A stretch of DNA of 8,030 nucleotides from an uncultured Thermomonas sp. (GTDB lineage Bacteria > Pseudomonadota > Gammaproteobacteria > Xanthomonadales > Xanthomonadaceae): NCBI GenBank assembly GCA_946480065.1, contig CAMLJA010000082.1, positions 1 through 8,030 of the forward strand, read 5' to 3'. A program made the position numbers and the translations under genes. Below are positions 1-5,460 of the stretch, in pieces. Numbering within the stretch: the stretch's first letter is position 1; the number at the start of each line of letters is the position of its first letter. The notes under the pieces are model-generated. The model searched no databases. It was not told the DNA's origin and was given only the letters and a program-made list of their open reading frames with translations.

Positions 1-539
1 CCCAGCTTCTCGAACATCTTCAGCGCCTTGCGCGCGTCCAGGGTGGCGATGTCCTGCGGGGTGGTGACCACCACCGCGCCGGCCACCGGGATCTTCTGCG
101 CCAGGGTGAGCTGGATGTCGCCGGTGCCGGGCGGCAGGTCCACCACCAGCACGTCCAGGTCGCCCCAGCGGGTGTCGTTCAGCAGCTGGGTCAGCGCCGA
201 GGTGGCCATCGGACCCCGCCAGATCATCGGCGTGTCCTGGTCCACCAGCAGGCCGATCGACATCGCCTCGACCCCGTGCGCGCGCATCGGCTCGATGGTC
301 TTGCCGTCCGGGCTGTCCGGGCGGCCGGACAGGCCCAGCATCATCGGCACGCTGGGGCCGTAGACGTCGGCGTCCATCACCCCCACCGCCAGGCCCTCGG
401 CGGCCAGCGCCAGCGCCAGGTTGACCGCGGTGGTGGACTTGCCCACCCCGCCCTTGCCCGACCCCACGGCGATGATGTTGCGGACGTTGGCGAGCGGCTT
501 GAGCTCGCCCTGGACGGCGTGCGGGGCTAGGCGGGGCAT
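1..539 (-). CDS. mrp: Mrp/ApbC-family iron-sulfur carrier P-loop ATPase (N-terminal part, cut by window edge)
   Basis: A cytosolic MinD/ParA-like ATPase that, in this family, carries and delivers [4Fe-4S] clusters to apoproteins. The 179 visible codons show the deviant Walker A motif GKGGVGKST at residues 28-36, then DADVYGPS at 56-63, an MIWRGPM segment, and the Walker B-like VDLPPGTGD at 133-141 followed by VVVTTPQDIA. All are diagnostic of Mrp/ApbC. The C-terminal half, including the CxxC cluster-binding cysteines expected for the family, lies beyond the left edge and cannot be checked. The ATG at 539 is preferred because it gives a normal short N-terminus (MPRLAPHAVQGELKPL). An in-frame ATG at 569 would add an Arg/Pro-rich stretch and overlaps a candidate -10 box. 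Neither start has a clear Shine-Dalgarno sequence. The N-terminal DUF59-like extension seen in some Mrp proteins is absent. The gene is divergent from the DUF2147 pair and metG. Identification is firm; the exact start is less sure. Confidence 0.95.
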   Translation of the reverse strand, partial: MPRLAPHAVQGELKPLANVRNIIAVGSGKGGVGKSTTAVNLALALAAEGLAVGVMDADVYGPSVPMMLGLSGRPDSPDGKTIEPMRAHGVEAMSIGLLVDQDTPMIWRGPMATSALTQLLNDTRWGDLDVLVVDLPPGTGDIQLTLAQKIPVAGAVVVTTPQDIATLDARKALKMFEKL

Positions 540-567
540 GGGCGGTCGGCGACGGCGGGGGACCGCC

Positions 568-573
568 ATTCTA
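568..573 (-). promoter_or_regulatory. mrp: Candidate -10 box for mrp (TAGAAT)
   Basis: Read on the minus strand, TAGAAT matches the sigma-70 -10 consensus at 5 of 6 positions. It lies about 28 bp upstream of the chosen mrp start at 539, which would leave a short leader of about 20 nt. No convincing -35 hexamer sits at the usual spacing. If the box is real, the alternative mrp ATG at 567-569 overlaps it and cannot be used. This is a weak call based on one hexamer. Confidence 0.25.
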
Positions 574-604
574 GCGGAGCATGAACGGCGGCCCGCCGGC
601 AGCC

Positions 605-631
605 CAACGCCGGTTCAACGCCGGACCGGCG
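605..631. repeat. Short direct repeat plus 13-bp palindrome between mrp and the first DUF2147 gene
   Basis: CAACGCCGG occurs twice, 11 bp apart (605-613 and 616-624), one helical turn. The second copy runs into CGCCGG-A-CCGGCG (619-631), a perfect inverted repeat around one base. The location, between two divergent genes and just upstream of a TATAAAA box, is where an operator would sit. In DNA this GC-rich such patterns also arise by chance, and no regulator is identifiable from them. Confidence 0.3.
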
Positions 632-657
632 CGCGCTCCGTACCGCTGCGGATGGGG

Positions 658-664
658 TATAAAA
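658..664 (+). promoter_or_regulatory. Candidate -10 box (TATAAAA) for the first DUF2147 gene
   Basis: TATAAA matches the sigma-70 -10 consensus at 5 of 6 positions and is one of few A/T runs in this GC-rich gap. It lies 50 bp upstream of the DUF2147 start at 714, implying a leader of roughly 40 nt. No clear -35 hexamer is visible 16-18 bp upstream, so an activator or a non-consensus element would be needed. Confidence 0.4.
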
Positions 665-713
665 GGCCATCGGGCGCAACCCTGCGCCCCCGGCTCCCTG
701 GGAGGGGAAACAC

Positions 714-1145
714 ATGCGCAAGATCATCCTGACGGCCCTGCTGGCCTCGGTCGCGTTCGCCGCGAGCGCCCAGGACCACGCCTCGCCGATCGGCAAGTGG
801 AAGACGCTCGACGACGAGAGCGGCAAGCCGATGACCATCACCGAGATCTACCAGGCCAAGAACGGCACCCTGGCGGCGAAGATCGTCGAGAACCTGGGCC
901 TGCCGGCGAACTGCGACGAGTGCAGCGGCGCCAACAAGGGCAAGCCCTTCGTCGGCATCGTCACCCTGTGGAATCTGAAGGCGAACAAGGACGGCACCTG
1001 GGGCGGCGGCAACGGCTACAAGCCCTCGGACGACCGCAAGTTCAACGCCAAGTCGATCCGCCTGGTCGACGGCGGCAAGAAGCTGGAGGTCAAGGGCTGC
1101 GTGGCGTTCTTCTGCAAGACCGCGACCTGGGTGCGGGTGGACTGA
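714..1145 (+). CDS. DUF2147-family small exported protein, copy 1
   Basis: A predicted periplasmic protein of 143 aa and unknown function. A Sec signal peptide fits residues 1-19 or 1-20 (MRKIILTALLASVAFAASAQ), with an A-x-A type cleavage site. The mature part follows the DUF2147 pattern: IGKWKTLDDESGKP (26-39), then CDEC (67-70), G-I-V-T-L-W (81-86), a W-G-G-G turn (96-99), and the C-terminal KGCVAFFC...WVR (127-141). It has four cysteines (67, 70, 129, 134), all shared with the neighbouring paralog. They could form disulfides in the periplasm or bind metal; the sequence does not decide. A strong Shine-Dalgarno GGAGGGG (701-707) sits 6 nt from the ATG, so good expression is likely. The protein is notably lysine-rich compared with copy 2. 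A terminator-like hairpin follows the gene, so it may be transcribed on its own. The family call is solid; the role is unknown. Confidence 0.9.
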   Translation: MRKIILTALLASVAFAASAQDHASPIGKWKTLDDESGKPMTITEIYQAKNGTLAAKIVENLGLPANCDECSGANKGKPFVGIVTLWNLKANKDGTWGGGNGYKPSDDRKFNAKSIRLVDGGKKLEVKGCVAFFCKTATWVRVD

Positions 1146-1171
1146 CCCGCCGCGCCCGCGCCACCCATCGG

Positions 1172-1198
1172 ACGGCCCGCCCTGCGGGCCGTTTCCTT
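1172..1198 (+). terminator. Intrinsic terminator-like hairpin after DUF2147 copy 1
   Basis: ACGGCCCG (1172-1179) pairs perfectly with CGGGCCGT (1185-1192) around a 5-nt loop CCCTG. It is followed by a pyrimidine tract TTCCTT (1193-1198). The stem starts 27 nt after the stop codon of copy 1 and ends before the RBS of copy 2. The U-tract is interrupted by two C, so termination may be partial and copy 2 may receive read-through. Confidence 0.7.
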
Positions 1199-1218
1199 GC
1201 CCGCCGCCGGAGCCTGCC

Positions 1219-1653
1219 ATGCGCGTCCTCGTTCTCGCTTCCCTGCTCGCCGCCCTGCCCGCCGCCGCGGCGCCGCCGCAGGAGCCGCCGCTGGGCCGCT
1301 GGACGACCATAGACGACGCCAGCGGCAAGCCGAAGTCGGTGGTGGAGCTGTACCACGCGCGCGACGGCAGCGTGGCGGGGCGGGTGGCCGAGGTGCTGGA
1401 CACCAGGGACGGTCCGAATCCCGTCTGCGACAAATGCACCGGCGCCAACCACGGCAGGCCGATCAAGGGACTGGTGATCCTGTGGGGCCTGCGCCCGGAC
1501 GGCCCCGGCCGCTGGAGCGGCGGGCGGGTGCTGGACCCGGAGAACGGCAAGGACTACAAGGCCAAGCTGGAGCTGCTGGACGGCGGGCGCAAGCTGGGCC
1601 TGTCCGGCTGCATCGCGTTCTTCTGCCGCCGGCAGGTCTGGCTGCGGGAGTGA
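1219..1653 (+). CDS. DUF2147-family small exported protein, copy 2 (tandem paralog)
   Basis: A predicted secreted or periplasmic protein of 144 aa and unknown function, paralogous to the gene just upstream. The signal peptide is about residues 1-18 (MRVLVLASLLAALPAAAA). Conserved blocks align along the whole length with copy 1: LGRWTTIDDASGKPKS (25-40), CDKC (70-73) followed by TGANHGRPIKG, ILWGL (87-91), RWSGGRVLDP (98-107), and SGCIAFFC (129-136) with a terminal VWLRE. The four cysteines are conserved. It keeps the DPENGKDYKAKL segment typical of DUF2147, where copy 1 has a diverged version (KPSDDRKFNAKS). A GGAG Shine-Dalgarno (1209-1212) lies 6 nt from the ATG. There are fewer lysines and more arginines than in copy 1, so the duplication is not recent. 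A 57-bp gap separates it from metG. Confidence 0.9.
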   Translation: MRVLVLASLLAALPAAAAPPQEPPLGRWTTIDDASGKPKSVVELYHARDGSVAGRVAEVLDTRDGPNPVCDKCTGANHGRPIKGLVILWGLRPDGPGRWSGGRVLDPENGKDYKAKLELLDGGRKLGLSGCIAFFCRRQVWLRE

Positions 1654-1674
1654 CCGCGGCGGCATTTGCTGCCA

Positions 1675-1683
1675 TGCAATAAT
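1675..1683 (+). promoter_or_regulatory. metG: Extended -10 promoter candidate for metG (TGCAATAAT)
   Basis: TGC-AATAAT matches the extended -10 form TGn-TATAAT: the TG is in place and 5 of 6 hexamer bases match. It lies 27 bp before the metG ATG, in an otherwise GC-rich gap, so transcription would start near 1690 and leave a leader of about 20 nt. Extended -10 promoters often work without a good -35 box, and none is seen here. Its position also argues against the upstream in-frame TTG at 1666 as the metG start. Confidence 0.5.
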
Positions 1684-1710
1684 CGGCGCCCGCTCGCCCG
1701 CACGCCGCCG

Positions 1711-3852
1711 ATGCCCCGTCCCGCGCTCGTCACCAACGCCCTGCCCTATGCCAACGGCCCGCTGCACCTGGGCCACCTGGTGGGCTACATCCAGGCCGAC
1801 ATCTGGGTGCGGGCGCGGCGGATGGCTGGCGGCGAGGTGCACTTCGTCTGCGCCGACGACACCCACGGCACCCCGATCATGCTGGCGGCCGAGAAGGCCG
1901 GCACCACGCCGGAGGCCTTCATCGCCGCGGTCCAGGCCGGGCACGAGCGCGATTTCGCCGACTTCGGCGTGGCCTTCGACTGGTACCACTCCACCCATTC
2001 CGACGAGAACCGCCAGCTGACCGAGCGCTTCTACGCGGCGCTGGACGCGCGCGGCAGCATCGAGCGGCGCGCGATCGAGCAGCTGTACGACCCGGCCAGG
2101 CAGATGTTCCTGCCCGACCGCTACGTCAAGGGCACCTGCCCGGCCTGCAAGTCGCCCGACCAGTACGGCGACAACTGCGAGGTCTGCGGCGCCACCTACA
2201 GCCCCACCGACCTGATCGACCCGCGCTCGGTGGTGTCCGGCGCAACGCCCGAACTGCGGGCCTCCGAGCACTTCTTCTTCAAGCTGGGCCAGTACACCGA
2301 GGTGCTGCGCGACTGGCTGCAGGGCGACGTCGCCGTGCCGGGCGTGAAGGCCAAGCTGGGCGAATGGATCAATGGCGAGGGCGGCCTGCGCGACTGGGAC
2401 ATCTCCCGCGATGCGCCCTACTTCGGCTTCGAGATCCCCGGCCACCCGGGCAAGTACTTCTACGTCTGGCTGGACGCGCCGATCGGCTACTTCTCCAGCC
2501 TGCTGGCGCTGGCCCGCAGCGGCAAGGCCGCCGGCTTCGACGAGGCCCGCATGCAGGCGCTGCTGCAACCGGGCGATGGCTCGGAACTGCACCACTTCAT
2601 CGGCAAGGACATCGTCAACTTCCACGGCCTGTTCTGGCCGGCCGTGCTGGAGGGCAACGGCCTGCGCAAGCCCGACCGGCTGCACGTCAACGGCTACCTG
2701 ACCGTGGACGGCGCCAAGATGAGCAAGTCGCGCGGCACCTTCGTGATGGCGCGCACCTACCTCGACGCCGGGCTGGACCCGGAGGCGCTGCGCTACTACT
2801 TCGCCTGCAAGACCTCCGGCGGCGTGGACGACCTGGACCTCAACCTGTCCGACTTCGTTGCGCGCGTGAACAGCGACGTGGTCGGCAAGTTCGTCAACCT
2901 GGCCAGCCGCAGCGCCAGGCTGCTGGAAACCCACTTCGGCAACACCGTCGGCGGCTCGCCGTGGGCGGCGGCCGCGCAGCCCGCCGGCCTGAGCGAGGGC
3001 TGGCTGGACGAGGCGCGCCGCCTGCTCGATGGCGTGCGCGCCCTGACCCGGCTGTCCGCCGACCTGTACGCACAGGACAACCCCGCGGCGGTGACCCGCA
3101 ACGCGATGGCGGCCGCCGACCTGGCCAACGAATACATCGCCCGCACCGCGCCGTGGGCGCTGGCCAAGGACGCCGCGCGCCGCGACGACCTGCAGCTGGT
3201 GCTGTCCACCGCGCTGCAGGCCTTCGCCGACATCGCCGCCGCGCTGAAGCCGATCCTGCCGCGCACCGCCGCCGCCATCGAGGCCTACCTGGGCACGGAG
3301 CTGCAGGCGGACACCGGCAGCGACCGCGCCGTCGCGCTGTGGGGCCGCACGCTCAACCCCTATTCGCCGCTGTTCACCCGCATCGACCCGAAGCATATCC
3401 AGGCCATGATCGACGCCAGCAAGGACACCCTCGCCGCTCCCGCCCCGACCGCCGCGCCGGCCAAGGCCGCACCCGCCCGCGCGGACGCCACGCCCGCCCC
3501 GAAGGCCGGGACGGACACCGCGTACATCGGCATCGACGACTTCGCCAGGCTCGACCTGCGCATCGGCAGGGTGCTGGAGTGCGGCTTCGTGGACGGCAGC
3601 GACAAGCTGCTGCGCTTCCTGCTGGACGCCGGCGACCTGGGCCAGCGGCAGATCTTCTCCGGCATCCGCGCCAGCTACGGCGAGCCGGAAAAACTGGTGG
3701 GCCGCAGCGTGGTCTTCATCGCCAACCTGGCCCCGCGCAAGATGCGCTTCGGCGTGAGCGAGGGGATGATCCTGTCGGCCGGCTTCGACGGCGGCGCGCT
3801 GGCCCTGCTGGACGCCGACGGCGGCGCGCAGCCCGGCATGCCGGTGCGCTGA
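1711..3852 (+). CDS. metG: Methionyl-tRNA synthetase (MetRS)
   Basis: A cytosolic class Ia aminoacyl-tRNA synthetase that charges tRNA-Met, including initiator tRNA, with methionine using ATP. From the ATG at 1711 it is 713 aa, a usual length for MetG with its C-terminal appendix. The HIGH-type motif is HLGH (19-22), and the zinc-knob cysteines are 143, 146, 156 and 159 (CPAC...CEVC). [10 protein letters not shown] follows in the catalytic core, and KMSKS is at 336-340. An alpha-helical anticodon-binding domain spans roughly 360-555. An Ala/Pro/Lys-rich linker (about 573-603) joins it to a Trbp111/EMAPII-like tRNA-binding domain (about 605-713) ending in [14 protein letters not shown] and QPGMPVR. 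The sequence reads very like Xanthomonas MetG from recall. An in-frame TTG at 1666 is rejected as start because it precedes the likely promoter and adds non-conserved residues. There is no clear Shine-Dalgarno before 1711, which is unusual for a housekeeping gene. rnfB follows 148 bp downstream. Confidence 0.98.
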   Translation: MPRPALVTNALPYANGPLHLGHLVGYIQADIWVRARRMAGGEVHFVCADDTHGTPIMLAAEKAGTTPEAFIAAVQAGHERDFADFGVAFDWYHSTHSDENRQLTERFYAALDARGSIERRAIEQLYDPARQMFLPDRYVKGTCPACKSPDQYGDNCEVCGATYSPTDLIDPRSVVSGATPELRASEHFFFKLGQYTEVLRDWLQGDVAVPGVKAKLGEWINGEGGLRDWDISRDAPYFGFEIPGHPGKYFYVWLDAPIGYFSSLLALARSGKAAGFDEARMQALLQPGDGSELHHFIGKDIVNFHGLFWPAVLEGNGLRKPDRLHVNGYLTVDGAKMSKSRGTFVMARTYLDAGLDPEALRYYFACKTSGGVDDLDLNLSDFVARVNSDVVGKFVNLASRSARLLETHFGNTVGGSPWAAAAQPAGLSEGWLDEARRLLDGVRALTRLSADLYAQDNPAAVTRNAMAAADLANEYIARTAPWALAKDAARRDDLQLVLSTALQAFADIAAALKPILPRTAAAIEAYLGTELQADTGSDRAVALWGRTLNPYSPLFTRIDPKHIQAMIDASKDTLAAPAPTAAPAKAAPARADATPAPKAGTDTAYIGIDDFARLDLRIGRVLECGFVDGSDKLLRFLLDAGDLGQRQIFSGIRASYGEPEKLVGRSVVFIANLAPRKMRFGVSEGMILSAGFDGGALALLDADGGAQPGMPVR

Positions 3853-3897
3853 GACCGCGCAGCCGGCCGCCAGGAAACGTCAAGGTCGTGTTGCCGT

Positions 3898-3913
3898 TTT
3901 CGCTGCAGCGAAA
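3898..3913. repeat. Perfect 16-bp palindrome in the metG-rnfB gap
   Basis: TTTCGCTGCAGCGAAA is a perfect palindrome with no spacer. With no loop it is a poor RNA hairpin but has the symmetry of a binding site for a dimeric DNA-binding protein. It lies 46 bp after the metG stop and about 90 bp before the rnfB start. No regulator can be named from the sequence. Confidence 0.5.
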
Positions 3914-3915
3914 TC

Positions 3916-3944
3916 AAGGAGGAGATGCCGGCCGCAGGCCGGCA
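3916..3944 (+). promoter_or_regulatory. Orphan strong Shine-Dalgarno followed by an 8-bp hairpin
   Basis: AAGGAGGAGATG (3916-3927) is a near-perfect anti-SD complement only 2-3 nt from an ATG at 3925. A hairpin starts inside that ATG: TGCCGGCC (3926-3933), loop GCA, GGCCGGCA (3937-3944). No T-run follows on the + strand, so it is not a standard intrinsic terminator for metG. The ATG opens a frame that is not the rnfB frame and has no family resemblance. It could be a regulatory leader, an mRNA-stability stem or chance. Confidence 0.4.
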
Positions 3945-3957
3945 GCGGGGGACATTC

Positions 3958-3975
3958 GCGGAAGCGGAAGCGGCA
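3958..3975 (+). repeat. Short hexanucleotide repeat (GCGGAA, GCGGAA, GCGGCA)
   Basis: Two exact copies and one imperfect copy of GCGGAA lie in tandem just upstream of rnfB. With so few units it is probably not phase-variable. It sits in untranslated sequence between the hairpin and the rnfB start, so its only plausible effect is on the mRNA leader. Confidence 0.4.
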
Positions 3976-4000
3976 GCACGGCCCACGTGGAATCTCCGCG

Positions 4001-4423
4001 ATGACCACTTCCGGAACACTCGGCCTGGTCGAGCGCCTCGACCGCCTGCTGCCCCAGACCCAGTGCGGGCAGTGCGGCTTCGACGGGTGTCGCCCGTACG
4101 CGGAAGCGATGGCGCGCGGCGAAGCGGGCATCGACCATTGCCCGCCCGGCGGCGATGCCGGGGCCCGCGCATTGGCGCACGTGCTGGGCGTGCCGGCGGT
4201 GCCCTACGACCGCGCCCGCGGCGTGCAGGCGCCGCCGCAGGTGGCGCGGGTGGTGGAAGCCGACTGCATCGGCTGCACCAAGTGCATCCAGGCCTGCCCG
4301 GTGGACGCCATCATCGGCGCGAGCAAGCACATGCACGTGGTGGTGGATCCGCTGTGCACCGGCTGCGCGCTGTGCGTGCCGGCCTGCCCGGTGGACTGCA
4401 TCGTGATGGAACCCGCCCCGTAG
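4001..4423 (+). CDS. rnfB: Stand-alone soluble RnfB-like ferredoxin (three Fe-S cluster motifs)
   Basis: A 140-aa iron-sulfur electron carrier resembling the soluble part of RnfB/RsxB. The N-terminal RnfB-type cluster motif is CGQCGFDGC with a later Cys (22, 25, 30, 47), preceded by the typical LLPQTQ and followed by RPYAEAM. Two bacterial-ferredoxin [4Fe-4S] motifs follow: [12 protein letters not shown] (89-100) and [12 protein letters not shown] (119-130). E. coli RsxB is about 192 aa and starts with a hydrophobic membrane segment. That segment is absent here, so the protein should be cytosolic, and no rnfA, C, D, G or E is in the window. The ATG at 4001 is the only start, since the frame upstream has no ATG, GTG or TTG back to the palindrome. 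The Shine-Dalgarno is weak (TGGAA, 3988-3992). The TAG stop lies inside the left arm of the downstream inverted repeat. Redox partners cannot be inferred; supplying electrons to a cytosolic oxidoreductase is possible. Confidence 0.9.
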   Translation: MTTSGTLGLVERLDRLLPQTQCGQCGFDGCRPYAEAMARGEAGIDHCPPGGDAGARALAHVLGVPAVPYDRARGVQAPPQVARVVEADCIGCTKCIQACPVDAIIGASKHMHVVVDPLCTGCALCVPACPVDCIVMEPAP

Positions 4424-4496
4424 GCGCGCACCGCGGGGATGCAGCAGTCGGCGGATGTCCGCGCCGGCCATCGCGCCCCTGCGGTGCGCGCCTACG
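4419..4496. repeat. GTAG-headed inverted repeat, REP/REPIN-like, at the convergent gene ends
   Basis: CGTAGGCGCGCACCGC (4419-4434) and GCGGTGCGCGCCTACG (4481-4496) are perfect 16-bp inverted repeats 46 bp apart. A smaller inverted repeat, GCGGA-TG-TCCGC (4451-4462), lies inside. Each arm carries an outward GTAG. Xanthomonadaceae (notably Stenotrophomonas) have REP elements with a GTAG head that are linked to RAYT transposases, and pairs of inverted REPs form REPINs. Whether this sequence is repeated in the genome cannot be seen here. Lying between the 3' ends of rnfB and the TraB/GumN gene, it could act as a two-way terminator or mRNA stabiliser, although neither side has a T-run. Confidence 0.6.
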
Positions 4497-4514
4497 AAGC
4501 GTCCGTGCGCGGGC

Positions 4515-5447
4515 TCAGTCGGCCGCGCAGGCGTCGCAGACGCGCTCGACCCGGAAGCCCTTCGCGCGCAGCTTCTCGACCAGCCCGTCCGGGCCCAGCA
4601 GGTGCAGGCTGCCGACCACCACCAGGGTGTCGTCGGTGCCTGGCGCGCGCAGGCGGGCCTCGATCCGCGGCAGCCAGGCGGCGTTGCGCTCGACGTCCAG
4701 CAGGCGGTAGGACTCCGGCGTCTTGCGCGCCATCTCCGCGCGCATCTTCGCGTCCAGCCGCTCCGCGTCGCCGGCGCGCCACGATGCGTGCATGTCCATC
4801 AACTCGCGCGTGGCCTTGCGCGGATCGGCCAGGAATTCGTCCAGGCTGGCCGCCTGTTCGGCGTGCGGCACCGCGTCCATCGCGCGCATCTGGTCGTCCA
4901 CGGTCTCCAGCCCGCCGGCCGGCTTGCCGGCCTCGGCCGCGCGCGCCATCAGGTGCCGGTCCAGGCCAAGCTCGGACTCGAAGCCCATCGCCTTGGCGAT
5001 GCCCAGCACCAGGCCCATGCTGACCGCCCACGGCTCGCTGCCCTCCAGCGCCTGCATCGAGCCGCCGCTGGCGGTGACCAGCGTCTGCAAGCGGTCGAAA
5101 GTGGGTTTGGGCAGCACGCCTGACAGCGTCTCGCCGCCCTCGTAGGCCATGTAGTCCTGGATCTTCCGCAGCGTTTCCGGCGACGTCATCGCGCCGGGAT
5201 CGACCTCGAACAGCAGGCTCTCGGCGTCGTCGAAGGCGCGGTCGACCTCGCCCGGCAGCGGGTAGTCGTCGCTGCGCAGCAGGTGGAAGGAGCCGAGCAG
5301 GTAGACCGCGTTGTCGGCGTCGGACACCTTCCACAGCAGCGGATGGTGGCCCGGGTCGGCGGCCGTGGCCGCGGGCGCCTGGGCGGCGGCGGGCTGCGCC
5401 AGCGCGGCGGCAAGCAGCAGGGCAAGGGCGGGCAATCGAAGCGGCAC
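4515..5447 (-). CDS. TraB/GumN-family exported protein
   Basis: A 310-aa predicted periplasmic or envelope protein of the TraB/GumN (Tiki-like) family. The family is related to putative metalloproteases, but the bacterial role is not established. A GTG at 5447 is chosen as start because GGGAG lies 5 nt before it and it begins directly with a signal peptide (VPLRLPALALLLAAALAQPAAAQA, residues 1-24). An in-frame ATG at 5516 would add a charged stretch and run into the upstream gene. The two family GxxH motifs are present: GSFHLL at 52-57 near the mature N-terminus and GSLHLLGPDGL at 279-289 near the C-terminus. The conserved acidic motif FEVD is at 80-83. Both His and the Glu expected for a metal site are therefore intact. 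It ends with CDAC (304-307), a possible disulfide or metal pair. The stop of the DUF1684 gene lies 13 bp upstream, which indicates an operon. Similarity to xanthan-cluster GumN does not imply a polysaccharide role. Confidence 0.9.
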   Translation of the reverse strand: MPLRLPALALLLAAALAQPAAAQAPAATAADPGHHPLLWKVSDADNAVYLLGSFHLLRSDDYPLPGEVDRAFDDAESLLFEVDPGAMTSPETLRKIQDYMAYEGGETLSGVLPKPTFDRLQTLVTASGGSMQALEGSEPWAVSMGLVLGIAKAMGFESELGLDRHLMARAAEAGKPAGGLETVDDQMRAMDAVPHAEQAASLDEFLADPRKATRELMDMHASWRAGDAERLDAKMRAEMARKTPESYRLLDVERNAAWLPRIEARLRAPGTDDTLVVVGSLHLLGPDGLVEKLRAKGFRVERVCDACAAD

Positions 5448-5460
5448 GGTAGCTCCCGGG

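Noticed and set aside
1656..1674. Imperfect hairpin GGCGGCA/TGCTGCC before metG as a terminator for DUF2147 copy 2
   Set aside because: The stem is short with a mismatch and a 2-nt loop, and no T-run follows, so it is not supportable as a terminator.
1666..1710. TTG at 1666 as the metG start, adding 15 residues
   Set aside because: The extra residues are not MetG-like, there is no RBS, and the extended -10 candidate lies downstream of the TTG.
1090..3396. A 768-aa open frame antisense to metG and the second DUF2147 gene
   Set aside because: It mirrors well-supported genes on the other strand, is extremely Val/Gln/Arg/Gly-rich as expected from high-GC antisense frames, and shows no known motif or RBS.
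3925..4710. A 261-aa frame starting right after the strong SD AAGGAGGAG
   Set aside because: It overlaps rnfB in another frame, is Arg/Pro/Ala-rich, and has no family resemblance. I also considered whether it encodes a frameshifted RnfB membrane anchor, but its first 26 residues are not hydrophobic. The SD itself is kept as a finding.
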